DNA of 64,000 bases, from assembly GCA_022385805.1 (NCBI GenBank), contig MU277677.1, forward strand, positions 532,575 to 596,574, read 5' to 3'. Shown here one piece after another: positions 36,941 through 47,967 of the stretch; position 1 is the stretch's first letter; the number at the start of each line of letters is the position of its first letter. The stretch comes from Pilatotrama ljubarskyi. Lineage: Eukaryota > Basidiomycota > Agaricomycetes > Polyporales > Polyporaceae. The notes under the pieces are model-generated. The model ran no database searches and was not told where the DNA came from. It saw only the letters and a program-made list of their open reading frames with translations. A program made the translations under genes and the position numbers.

Positions 36941-39900
36941 CTATCCCTGGACGTTGAGTCCGGCGCGGGGCAGGCGCGGCTCGCCCGGCTTGTATGGCTC
37001 GCCGCACTCGGTACGCATGAGGTCGTTGAGCCACGCGCCCTTGGGCTGGAGGCGCACGCCACGCGAGACGTACATAACGGCGAGGTACATCCACGCGGCG
37101 GCGTTGCCGACGGTGCTGACCTCGTCCGAGACGTGCGTGCGCGCGTACTCGGACATGGTGTCGTACAGGTCCTCGTCGACGTACAGGTCGAACATGTGCT
37201 GCGCGACCGCGGCGTTGTCGCCCGGCTCGCAGAGGTAGCCGCTCTTGCCGTGCTCGATCTGCAGCGGGATGCCGCCCGTGCGCGAGGCAATCACGGGCTT
37301 GCCGGCGTGCAGCGCCTCGGAGACCTTGACCTCGAAGCCCTCGCGGGTCGAGAGCTGAAGCGCGAACTTGGAGTTCTCCATGAGCGCGTTCAGCACTGTG
37401 GTGAAGCGAGTCAGTGTGTCACATCATCTACCCCAGGGCAAGAACACTCACACTGGTCGCTGGGCGGGCAACGCATGACGACAAAGTCCTTCGCGTACTC
37501 GGCGTACTTGCCATGGATGAGCTGCATCGTCTGGTCGTAGATGATGCTCGCGTCGGGGTCGTCGACCGCACCGTGCCCGCAGATGAGCATCTGCGGCGGC
37601 TCGACCGTCGGCTCCTTCTCCTCAAGGAGCTTGCGGAAGCGCGCGTACGAGTCAATGACGTTCGGGATGCCCTTGGACGGGTCAAAGCGCGCGATCTGCA
37701 CGATGTAGTCGCGCGCGGGCCAGCCGAGCTCCGTCATCTTCTCCTTCACGCACAGCTGCCGGAACTCGCCCATGTAGTACTGCAGGTCCCAGTCGTCGAG
37801 CGGCTTGTTCAGGCCGTCGAGCCAGTCTGTCGCCGCGCCGAGGAGCGCGAGCTTCTCGGGCGGGACGTCGGACGGCACGAACTTGTTGACGGGGTGCGAG
37901 ATGAACATGTCCGCGTGCTGAATGTTGTTCCAGAGGTACCTCCAGACCTCTTCCTGGGGCGAGCCGGCGACGTGGACGAGGTCGCTGCGGATCTCGATGT
38001 GCGAGCGGTAGATGATCGGCAAGTCAGGGCGCACGCGCTTGATGAGCGGGATGAGACCTGGCATCTGCGGGTCATCTGCAGACATGCTTGTTTAGATACT
38101 TCTTGCTCCGGCATGCAGCGGCGAGACTAACCGATGAAGGCGATATCCACACCACCCGGGGCGAGCGGGCCACCTTCGGCGGTCCAGCGCAGACCGTTCT
38201 TGAGAATCCACGCATCAAAATTGTCCTTGGCCTCCTTCGTAAGACGCAGGCTAGGGTCGGCGACGCCTTGGAGGATGTTATGGTTGTTCTTCGTGGTCCG
38301 GAAGACGGTCGGCGACGGGTTCGGCACGTACCTGCGCAGGAAGAACGATGTGAGGTCAGCATCCGAGTGTTTCAATCTGGATTGCCCTTCTCCGTTCCCG
38401 TTCGGGGTCAGGGTCTGGGAGAGAGTTGCGTCGCGAGGTATTGACCAGCGCTCCGTCGGCGGTGGGAGACAATGGTTTCAACGAACGCGGACCGAGGGTC
38501 GACTCACCATGCGCAATCCACGTCAAGGAGGTTGAAGAACCGGATTAGCGCGTGACGCATCTACAGCAGGCACGCATTCTCAGCGTCAGGCACGACAAAC
38601 GTCCGGACGAACGCGGTACTCACGAGAGCAACTCCGCCTGTGCACAGAGAAGGGCAGAAACCCGATCAGATAACTCGTTCATGCGCGCGAGATCGACAGC
38701 GATAGCGAGGACGAGTGGCGGGGAGAAGCAGAAGCCGCCACAAATCGGAGAAGCGATCAAACCCCGCATCACATGTCCCCCGAGAATCCGGGGAAGCTCG
38801 CGTTACCCCGCACTTTCATTGCCATCGCCGATGCGGCATGTGGCGGACACCGAGCGACAGTGGAGTGGCTCAGACGCGCAACGATGGTGCAGGCGCGCGC
38901 GAAGCAACACGATGCATGCAAGATGCAACAGAGCGGGCACTCACCTCCCTGCGGGGTGGACGAGAAGAACGCCATCTTGACCTTTTTCTCGCGGAGCTCA
39001 TCGGCGAGCTTGATGACCGAGTTCCAGGTGCCCTTGCTGACGCCCTTGCGGTACTCGTCGATGTCGTCGATGAGGTGGATCTTGCCGCCCGCGTCGACCG
39101 CGACCTGGTTGCGCGGCCCGATCGAAAGGCGCGGGTTGTTGTTGGGCCCGAAGTACATGATGCACTTGCGTGCGGCCGAGTCGGCCTGCTCGTCGACCGT
39201 GCGCGGGATCGGGAGCTTGTTCTGTGTCGCGGACAGGTTCGCCTGGCCGCCGGGCAGCTGCGCCGGGTCATAGTACACCGTCGGCGTCTCCGCGCCCGAG
39301 GGCACGTACGAGCCGGTCGTGGACGAGATCCGGTGCTTGATGTTCGGGCGGGTGACGGAGTCGGTGTGGTACGGCTTGATGTTGAAGACGATGGGAACGA
39401 TGTCCATCTCCAGCCAGAGGCGCGTGCAGAGGTTGGGTGCCTAGGAAACATGATTGAGTCTCACGTTGCTCGACATAATCCCAGCACGATCCGCAGGGCA
39501 TTTGGCAGAACGCAAATTCGTAAGGCAATCCCAGGTAACTCGCAGTCTCGAGGGCGCTCTCATGCTTCGAGCGATTTCCGCGAGTGCAGACCGGGTCCAG
39601 CTTGCCAATCCAAGCCATCCGCCGATCAAGCCTGACTGGCGCGAATCTGCAACAACCGCAGCCAGGCGGGGCACGCTGCATCTCGGAAGCACCGAAATGA
39701 AGCCTAGCTAGGGCCTTCCGGGCCCTCTGACCGACCGGCGCAGACGTAACCATAACGCGATTCGCGCATCTGGGTCGGTCGGCCGTTGGGCGAGACACGG
39801 GCGGGGCGCGCAGTTTTGCAAGGGCACGTTCCAAGACAGTTCAAGGCTAAGGAAAACGAACATACCTCACGGAGCAAGCTGACGGTCACACCGGCGCCGA

Positions 39901-40293
39901 GGAATTTACACATGTGCTCGGTAGAGAACTTGCGGAGGCTATCGATGACATGCTTCTCGATGTTGGTGGCCTGTTCATCGGGGACGTTGGGGTTGTAGGG
40001 GACGACGGAGGAGGCGAAGTCGGTGTTGTAGACGGAGTCGTGGATGGAGATCGCGAGCTCGAAAGCTGTGTTGTTGTTGATGACGGAGCCGGCTATACCA
40101 GCCCACATGGGCTAAGAGATCGGGAGATGGATGAGGACGATTGGACGTTGTCGGGTAGATTAGATGGAGGGCGGGTACGTACGGTGAGGGAGGAGTAGGC
40201 CTGGACGTTGGGTCTCTTGGTGGAGACGACGGAGGAGAGCCTGCGACGGATGGCATCGGAGGGCTTGGACTGGAACTGGTGTGGGGGCGCCAT
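36941..40293 (-). CDS. Trehalose phosphorylase (retaining, GT4 type)
   Basis: Protein of 732 aa from eight exons: 40183-40293, 39866-40111, 38945-39440, 38624-38637 (14 nt), 38508-38560, 38132-38331, 37452-38075 and 36941-37395. The enzyme reversibly splits trehalose with phosphate to glucose and alpha-glucose-1-phosphate in the cytosol; mushrooms such as Grifola have a 732-aa enzyme of this type. Motifs are GIAGSVINNNTAFELAISIH, RLWLEMDIVPIVFNIKP, STPQGGGVALMRHALIRFF, YVPNPSPTVFRTTKNNHNIL and IIYRSHIEIRSDLV. Then QIARFDPSKGIPNVIDSY and the GT4 E-x7-E region STREGFEVKVSEALHAGKPV with ASRTGGIPLQ. The 14-nt exon supplies GVAL. Introns of 425, 307 and 176 nt stand out. It lies next to no other sugar gene. 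Confidence 0.95.
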
Positions 40294-40350
40294 GGCTGGA
40301 GGATGCTGGAGGCGGGGAGAGAGAGAGGAGGGAGGGGCGATAGCGGGGGT

Positions 40351-40359
40351 TATATATAT
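40351..40359 (-). promoter_or_regulatory. TATA box of trehalose phosphorylase
   Basis: TATATATA on the minus strand about 58-66 bp before the start codon at 40293. Position and sequence fit a core promoter for a strongly or inducibly expressed gene. Confidence 0.6.
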
Positions 40360-41761
40360 GTGATGAGGAGAGGGAGGCGTGTTCGAGAGAAGGACGGCGG
40401 ATGCAAGCGAGAGCCAGGGCAGAGTGAGACTGAGCGCGAGAGAGCCAGGCCTGTCTATGGCCGCCAACGCCTGCTTATGTCACTCCTCCTCCCTCTCCAC
40501 TCCGAGTCCTATCAATATCTATCTGCACTCCAACCTGATTGCGTAGACGATTCGCTCGTCGCGCGGACCCCCGCGCACGACGACGGCGACGCAGCCCGGC
40601 GAAAGCACCCGCAGCGCGCGCGCGCTATCCCACCGCTGCAGGCAAGCTTGAGAACTTGTCCGCAGGAACAGGCCGACACCATCACCTCGCGCGTCCGTCG
40701 CTTGCCAGTCCCAGGTCATGCGTCTCCCCAGTCCCATCCCCAATCGCACGGAGCACATTTGGCGTCCCTGCCGTCACTCAAGCTGCCTCGCGGCCTTCTG
40801 ATCCGTCCGTCTCTATCTCCCTCTCCCCCGCCCACCTCCATCTCACCTCGAAGCGCGTTCCCTCGTCTCGTCGGCTTCTGCGGGAGCCGGCACCATTTTA
40901 CACCTCCCGAGTCTCTTCCAACGCCCTCGCCTTGGCCTTCTCGCCCTCGTTCTCCGCCAAAGGCAACGCCGAACGCCGACTGCCCTCGGACTCACGCACG
41001 CTTCCCAACTGTGCTGAGAAGCCCCCCCGCGCGCCTCGGACGCGCTCTGACTTGACGATAGGTTGCCGCACCAGGCAGCTCGAACATTGCTTAGTGGCGC
41101 AGCATCCCACACCCTCGACGCGCCCGGTCATCAGACCCCTCCTCGAAGCCATTTCAAGGCCCGCTTCGCGTAATACCTGCCAACCGAGCCTCGCGCGTGT
41201 GCGTTCTGAGCTGAGGGATGTGCAGAACTCTCTCGACTTGAAGCCCCGCGCGAGCTGCGAGAGCCGCGTCAGGAACCACCCCAAGAACTGGGGTAGGCTA
41301 TATAGCCGTAGTCTTGTACGTATTCGTGAGTCGCTGGCCGTCATGGCGCGCGAGCTGCTTCGAAGAGGAAGATGCGCGTAATGCGCGCGCGACCACGTGC
41401 GGGCGGAGGGGGGACGTGCTCGCGCGCGCTGCCACCGACGCGTCTCGCTTGCTTAATGACCGCGTCGCGACGCGTCCCTTCCGCCACATCATTCTCCCTT
41501 AGGCTCCAGATTGACTCTCCAGGGGCACCGCCGGGTGACCAACCAGCATGAAACTACCGATGATCGAGGATCGAGCGCGATAATCCAGATGCATGTCGAG
41601 GAATTCTTCTCGAGGACTCCTATCAGGCCTGCCTATTAGTGGAGAGGAATAGAGTGCTCTTCGAGCTATGTACGTTACAGAGGTATCCAACTAAGCGATA
41701 TATACGTCTATGAATCTACATGGGCGCGATCATGTATGTGTCCGAGGAAGGTGGGCTCTAA
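40360..41761. other. Intergenic, 1.4 kb
   Basis: Upstream of trehalose phosphorylase and downstream of the TFIIB-related gene. Long plus-strand frames here are Ser/Arg/Pro-rich with no domain or start support; I read them as chance frames in GC-rich DNA. Confidence 0.5.
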
Positions 41762-43929
41762 TTAGAAGTCGTACCAATCCTCCGCGGAACCAGCGGCGGC
41801 CCCGGGCGACATAGGCCGCCACTCCTCCACAACTTCCCCTCCACAGACGTCTGACGTAGAATGGTTGGCCGAAAGCTCTTTCGCCTCGTATGAGGTCCCA
41901 TCTGAACTCTCTTCATCCTCATCATCTTCGCCTTCGTCGATAGGCTCTTCCGCGTCGGCTCCGGCATCCCCAATCTCCTCGGCGGCCGCCCCCATGGTAA
42001 TATCCAGGTCGGGATTCAGCAGTCTTGCCAAAGCCTCCATATTGATCTTCTTCGAGCCCACCGGCCGTGCCTTGCCCTTCCCTTTGTCGAGTGTCCCACC
42101 GGCGCCCATATCTGCGGTGGCCGCGTCCTCCGCCTCTACCTCCCCTCGCTTCCGCTTCCTGGTTCTCTTCTTTTCCCCGACAGAATCATCTGCGGCCTTG
42201 TACTCTCCATCTTCGTGCTCCTCCCACCCCATAGCGATGCGCACAGCCTCGGCCTCCTCTGGGGTGCGCATCATGTCCTCGAGCTCGTCCGCTCCGAACA
42301 GCTCCTCGTCAGCGATGTGTTCCTCGTCCGCGCCTCCCCGTTCAGCAGCTAGGAGCTGTAGACGGCTCGGGGCGGCGCGGAAGGCGTGCGAGAGGGAGGA
42401 CGCGTCTGCCGTGAGCAGGTGGGTGAGCAGATCTGGCGGACCAGTAGCTGAAGCCGGGTCGGATCGGGATGAGGAGGGAAGGGGGGAGCTTGAGAGAGGG
42501 TTGAGGAGGAAATGGGAGGCGTCGACGATGGACCTCGGGTGGCGCGTCTTCGTTTTCTTGCTCTTCTGAGCACCGCTCGCGTGCGATGCGGTCCCGGACG
42601 GCGCCTCGGAGCCCCTGGAAGAACTTTGGCTCCCATTCCAGTCGTCCGCGCTCGCGTCCTCGTCCTTCTCATCGATATCGAGGTCCAACGCAGGCCTCCC
42701 CGCGCCATCGACGCGCTTCCGCCATATCTCCTCCTGAAACTGCACGACGTCCTTCAAGCCGCGCGCAACGACGACGCGCTTGGCAACCTTCGAGCGTCCC
42801 TCGCCCGCCCTGCCCCTCGCGCGCTTGCGCTCGTGTGCGTCGAGCCACGGCACGTCGCGGATCCACTCCTCGACGAGGTCGTAGATCTGCTTGTACCGCT
42901 GCATCACGACGCCCTTGCCCGCGCCGAAGCGCGCTCCGAGCGTTTGTGCGAGCGCGCCGGCATGTGGGAGGGAGGAGCCGCTTTCGGCTTCGAGTGCGAG
43001 GAGGAGCAGGGCGCAGGCGGTAGGTGGGGTCGGCAGGTGGGCCAGGGCGTGAGTGCGCTCGAGGAGCGTGGATAGTGAATTCGCGGTGCACATTACGGTT
43101 GGGAGGCGGGGCATTAGGGGCGGGAGTGTCTTCTTGAGCTGAGCGGGTATCGCGTCCGCATGCGCGCCAGGATGCGCACCGTCTACCAGCGAGACAAGGT
43201 ATGCCTGCAGGGCTGGCAGGTGTACGGTCGGATCCGCGGTGGACAGCTTCAATCCCAGGAGCTCCACGACAGCGCTGAATGCACGCGAGAGCGCGACCGG
43301 CGGTTCGTCAAGCAGGTACTGTGAGACACAGCGGCGCGTCAACGCATGCTCAATACTCCAGTGCCCTGGAACAGCTGAGATCCATCCAATTCTTGATAGA
43401 GGGCAAGGATGACACTTACGGCTATGTCACGGATGGAGTCGCTCTTGTGCGACTCACGCAAGGCGATGGCGAGCGCGGCGCCGGCGGTGAGCTTGGCTCG
43501 GCGGCCCCAGCGGTACTGTCCGCGTCTCATGGCTTGGTCGAAGATACCTTGCGCGCGAGAGGTGATTCCTGGGTTTGACAAACGAGTTGCGAGGGTACGG
43601 ATGAACTCGTGCATAGATATCTAGGATGGCGGGGTATCAGTTAGCCAATGTGCTCCCGACGAGACTCGAGCACTTACACGGTTCCTGCGATCCCGAGCCT
43701 CCTTGTCCTGGCCAGCGAGCACCCGCCCGTTCCTCCCCCTCAGGGTACTTCCGCCTGCTACGTGAAACCATGGTGTAAACTCGCGCGCAGACGTGTCGAC
43801 GTAGTCGAGGTGCGAAGTGAACACGCTCTGTGTAGGGTCGGCGAGCGTCCCGCATTGGAGGCATATCGCGGAGCCGAGGTCCTGGTCCCATTCCGTTGCC
43901 GCGCCGCATTCTTCACATCGCCCGCTCAT
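41762..43929 (-). CDS. TFIIB-related transcription factor (Brf1-like)
   Basis: Protein of 669 aa from three exons: 43678-43929, 43420-43620 and 41762-43318. An N-terminal zinc ribbon, CEECG-(x14)-CLQCG at residues 5-27, is followed by a TFIIB-type cyclin region (ISMHEFIRTLATRLSNPGI, RWGRRAKLTAGAALAIAL, YLLDEPPVALSRAF). This order is that of TFIIB and Brf1, the TBP-binding initiation factors for Pol II and Pol III. The long C-terminal half is acidic and Ser-rich, with a basic patch (KKRTRKRKRGE). It ends SAEDWYDF. Length and tail favour Brf1 over TFIIB, but I could not find the usual Brf1 homology block, so the exact subunit stays open. It lies head-to-head with SEN34. Confidence 0.65.
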
Positions 43930-44111
43930 ACCATCAGGCTTTGGCGGGCCTAGTGCGCGAGCGGAATATCAGCTTGCGCTGAGGTGGTGGTGGCAGTCGA
44001 GGTGAAGCTCAGGAGCGCGAGCGCTGACTGACGCGCCCTGCTGTGGGTGACGCGGTGTGACGGAGCGACACCTTTCGGCTGTCACGCGCTTGCGGGCGTC
44101 TAGGAGCCAGA
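43930..44111. promoter_or_regulatory. Shared divergent promoter gap, TFIIB-related / SEN34
   Basis: 182 bp between the two start codons. It contains several GTGACGCGG/GTGACGGAG-type words around 44047-44065, but no TATA box. Confidence 0.45.
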
Positions 44112-45227
44112 ATGGCCTCTGACTCGGACAACGATCGCAAAATACAGCTCCGCGTCTCCAATGAGAAGGCGTACGTGTGGGATGTGGATGGTGAGCAGAA
44201 AGTGGGCAGCTTTCAACTAGTGACGCTGATTGACCGGGAGAAGGATAGACATCGCCACATTACGGGCGAAACACCACGTTTGCGGCGTTCTGACCGGGAC
44301 GCTTCCTCATCTGTCGCAGCAGAATGTCTTTCTGGGAGTTCCCCTTGTGCTACTGCCGGAAGAAGTCGTGTTACTCGTAGAGAACCGTTAGTGCCTCATC
44401 CGCTCTTGAGCTTGCAGAGAATTGACTCCAGATTTGTAGAGCTTGCGGTGCTGGTCGACGATCCGAGTGCCCACCTGCCACCGTCCGCCGAGGCGCTCCA
44501 GCGGTGGAACGCGGAGAGGGACGCGTCTGCTAGACGTCAAATTATAGCCGCCGAAGCTGAGAGAGCCTCCGAGAAGGCTGCGAAACTCTCCACCTCGGAG
44601 GAAGCCATTCGGAAACGCAAGGAGCGCGAGGCGAAGAGAGCTGCTGCTGCGCGTGCGAAGGCCCTTGCGCAAGGCGTCTCTGCCGAGGATCTTCCCTCCC
44701 TGTCTTCACCAACTCCTGCAGAGGAGAGACCGTCGACGCCTGGCAGACTTACAGCGCCTAGTTTCAATGTCACGATCCCCGCGAGCTCGTCGGAAGTCGA
44801 GTGGTACACCCCTGAACCGCATGCATTTGCGACGCTTGACTCGGCTCGTGCTGCGGGCGTATGGTTGTATCCGTCGACTCCATACGAGCGGGCGAAGTGC
44901 CGAGTTTTCCAAGACCTATGGAAGAAGGGCAACTTCATGGGTGGCGGCATCAAATTCGGAGGCGACTTCTTGGTGTATCCCGGTAGGCCGTTCGCCCGCA
45001 GGAGCAGAATCGTACATGCTGATGCTCTCGTAGGGGACCCGCTCCGATATCATTCACACTTCGTAGCGACCGTCATCGAGTCTCCCAAGGCGCCACTCAT
45101 GCCTATGGAGATCGTTGCGCACGGACGTCTCGGCACGGCGACGAAGAAATCTCACCTGTTCTGCGAGTGGGACGAAGAAAAGCAGGAGGTCACGTATTTC
45201 TCTGTAGAATGGGCTGGGTTTGGTTGA
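44112..45227 (+). CDS. SEN34: tRNA-splicing endonuclease subunit Sen34
   Basis: Protein of 317 aa from four exons: 44112-44190, 44249-44386, 44440-44982 and 45034-45227. Sen34 is one of two catalytic subunits of the endonuclease that cuts introns from pre-tRNA; it cleaves the 3' site. The N-terminal domain includes LRAKHHVCGVLTGTLP and FLGVPLVLLPEEVVLL. A Lys/Arg/Ala-rich helix follows. The nuclease domain has VFQDLWKKGNFMGGGIKFGG, FLVYPGDPLRYHSHFVA and HGRLGTATKKSHLF. The catalytic triad Tyr-His-Lys is expected in FLVYPGDPLRYHSHF and ATKKSHLF, and all three residues are present. The final intron is spliced exactly within the Y-P-G-D motif. Head-to-head with the TFIIB-related gene. Confidence 0.92.
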   Translation: MASDSDNDRKIQLRVSNEKAYVWDVDGEQKVGSFQLVTLIDREKDRHRHITGETPRLRRSDRDASSSVAAECLSGSSPCATAGRSRVTRREPLVPHPLLSLQRIDSRFVELAVLVDDPSAHLPPSAEALQRWNAERDASARRQIIAAEAERASEKAAKLSTSEEAIRKRKEREAKRAAAARAKALAQGVSAEDLPSLSSPTPAEERPSTPGRLTAPSFNVTIPASSSEVEWYTPEPHAFATLDSARAAGVWLYPSTPYERAKCRVFQDLWKKGNFMGGGIKFGGDFLVYPGRPFARRSRIVHADALVGDPLRYHSHFVATVIESPKAPLMPMEIVAHGRLGTATKKSHLFCEWDEEKQEVTYFSVEWAGFG

Positions 45228-45588
45228 TCTGTACACTGTTGCTGTGATTTTTGTAACAAGCTGACGAGCTCCGGGATGCGACGGTCCTTAGTCATGAGAT
45301 GCTCGCGGACGCATCCATGTTCGCCCTGCCGCGGCTATAATTTCTATTGTAAGGATTCAGAACAACATCCACACGATAGGAATTGGCGGACGACGAGGAC
45401 GCGATTCCGCGATCAGGTCAACACTGGCGTCAACGTTTTGACCTCGAAGCCCGGGCTCCTGTCCGCTATTCCCTTAGCATCGCCACTATGGCATGGTTAG
45501 CAGGTACGTGAAGCCAGCGGTAAACAAAGAGAGACTCACCCGAGAAGCAGCTAAAATGCCGACGGTACCTGAGTTCAAGTCCGCCCAA
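45228..45588. other. Intergenic, convergent 3' ends
   Basis: SEN34 and F-box gene 1 converge here. No coding motif recognised. Confidence 0.5.
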
Positions 45589-47198
45589 CTACTCCTCCCC
45601 GTTGTCCATCGTCACAGTAACCCCGTTTCCAGATGTGGCCGTGATTGCCCGGGCGAGGCATTGATCCCAGCCGTCCACGAGGAACATGTTGACTTCTTTG
45701 AGCTTCCCGCCGTTCCGACGCAGGCCGATGGTCCGGTATACGGGCTCTGCGAGAGACATGCCATTTTCGATATCGCAAAACTCCAGCACGGAGAGCTTGG
45801 GAAGGAGCGTGTGCGGAACGCTCCGGTCCTCCTGTGAACAGTTTGGCTCGCGAGGTCCGAGGTCGCGGGATAGCCAATGGACTAGCGCCACTGCGTTGGC
45901 CTTGTTCATGGAGACTGCGCGCAGGAGAGTGAGGTTCGATAGATCGCGGAACAGCTCCCGAATAGCAGTTCCGAGCATATTGGGGCACTCCAGGGAGGGG
46001 CCGGACATGACCAGGCTTTCGACCTGCGAGACGTCGAAAGGCCAATCGTAGAGGAATTCCGAGAAAGTGACGTCCGTGTCGCTGGGTACGAGGACAGATA
46101 CCTCCAGCGCAGGGTCGACGTACTGGTCAGGGGTGTGGAAGGCGCGCAGCGTGAAGCGTGCTTCGTCGAAGGCGAGCTCCAACCTCTTGAATCCAGTCAG
46201 GCAGGGAAGCGTGGCCTCCATGTCCCGCGGGATCATGTCGTATCCTGTGCCACCGGGTTCGGAGTATCGTGTGGTGAGATGGATCTTCGTACTGCGGGGG
46301 AGGTATAGATGTGCCAGTATCTGAGAGACGAAGCCCTCTGAGCTGCGAAGACCTAGATGTTTTAGGCGGGGAAGGGGCGCGATGAAATCAGGGAAGATCG
46401 GTGGGCCCTCGAGAGGAATCCCTGCTATGAGAGCCTTCTCCAGGAGGGGGCATTGGCGCAGGAACTCGATCAGATCCCGTACAGGGAGTATACGATCCGC
46501 CACGAAATTCTGGCAAATTTCGAGTTCCGTGAGGATGCTGGGACCAGAGAAGCGGGGCAAGAAGCATATGTTCAGAATATGGAGCTTGCGGAGCGATCGC
46601 GCAGGAAGGGAGCCTCCAAAAAGCTTCGGTAGTGAGATGAATTCCGTGTTCGGCTCCGCAAGGCTCTTCCGCGGTGCCCGTTCTACCACCAGTTCCTCCA
46701 ACATGGGCGCGGCGGCGGTGAACCGAGAGAATAGGCTTTGTATGCGTGAGTTGTCCGAAGGATAGCGCACGCGCAGTACACGAACGCGACGGACGCTACG
46801 AGGCGGGCGATACGATACATATGTCCCTGAGGCTTTGTGAGGAAGAGCTTGATGGGCCGCGCTCGGGACCGTTGCAAGAAGGCAGCGATGACGTCCAGCT
46901 TGTTGATCGAGAAGACCGTCCAGAGTTCCGGTGCGCCGAGTGCGATGCTACGCCAGAGCTTGCAGACGTGTGAGACGTTCACGATATCAGCTATCTCTCC
47001 AAGGCTATGTCTGACGTGTTTGAATATTTCCACGAGTATCTCGGCTGGAAGTCGGTTTATGGGCACGACGGAATTCTGGAGCTCTTTGAGCTTCAACATC
47101 TCGACCGACATCGCCTGCAAAGCCTTGTTACGCCAGTCCATCTCCTGCGCGATATATCTCAGGACGTCGTCGGCCGATTGGGAGGGCATGTCGGCCAT
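45589..47198 (-). CDS. F-box/LRR protein 1, with apparent frameshift
   Basis: Two overlapping minus-strand frames together make a typical Agaricomycete F-box protein of about 530 aa. The first (from 47198) has an N-terminal helix and the F-box, PINRLPAEILVEIFKHV followed by VSHVCKLWRSIALGAPELW, then GHMYRIARL. The second frame supplies VRRVRVLRVRYPSDN and IQSLFSRFTAAAPMLEELVV and a Leu-rich C-terminal half down to 45589. The F-box binds Skp1 in SCF ubiquitin ligases; the repeat half would choose substrates. The frames meet near 46780-46800, where I find no convincing intron. A forced intron from GTATCG (about 46817) to CATACAAAG is possible but would delete conserved residues. Either a disabling indel or a sequence error. 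Confidence 0.65.
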
Positions 47199-47967
47199 CT
47201 TAGAGAGCAGATGTCAATTATACTGAAGAGGGGCTGGATGATTTCGCAGGCGGACCTTAAGTATTCTGAGAAACGCCGCAGGAGTGGTACGGGGCCGGCC
47301 TCCCTCCCTCGCTGCTTGTGTAGGTAACGGCGGCGGAGGCTAACTTTTTGAGTTGTAACAAATAGCCGGGGTCGATGCTGCCTTCGGGCTTGAGCATCTG
47401 CACGGGATGGTGCGTACCGCGAACTTACAGTACTTCAGTAGGCGAGAAGATCGCTCCCCATAACAAAGCCGTGAGAACTGTGTCCGTACTTAATGCGGCA
47501 GTCGGCGCTCCGGATTAGGACAAGTAGGATCGCAAACGCGTTGCAGTCAACGCCAACAGTATCTCTTGGACAATTCTGAGGTACCGGAACGTAGGACTTT
47601 CCATCCGAGAGGGTAGTAAACAGTAACAGAGATGTGAATTCCAGACCGAAAATGCTATGATACAGTGTCTATGCTACAGGAAGCAGTAAGTACGAGAGAC
47701 CTATGGATATAACCTAATCAGAACAGTGCCATAATCCCGGGTAGACGTAGATGCGGTAAGGAGTGTGCAGCTGTCTGTCCGAGAAGAGAAAAAGCGAGAC
47801 GGGATGCGTTGAAAGGAGCGTGAGTATCATGGGGTGAAATTCATAACGTGGGGAAGCGGGGGTACGAGGAAACTCGTGACGATGTAAGCGGCCAAACGTT
47901 CTTTGTAGTGATGGAAGAGGGGAATGACGATGCAAGACGCATGAAGCCAGTGTATCCTCCACTGACC
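47199..47967. other. Intergenic between F-box genes
   Basis: Promoter side of F-box gene 1 and 3' side of F-box gene 2. No coding motif seen. Confidence 0.5.

Noticed and set aside
40279..41381. Long plus-strand open frames upstream of trehalose phosphorylase
   Set aside because: Ser/Arg/Pro-rich, no domain, overlapping in several frames, as expected by chance in GC-rich DNA.
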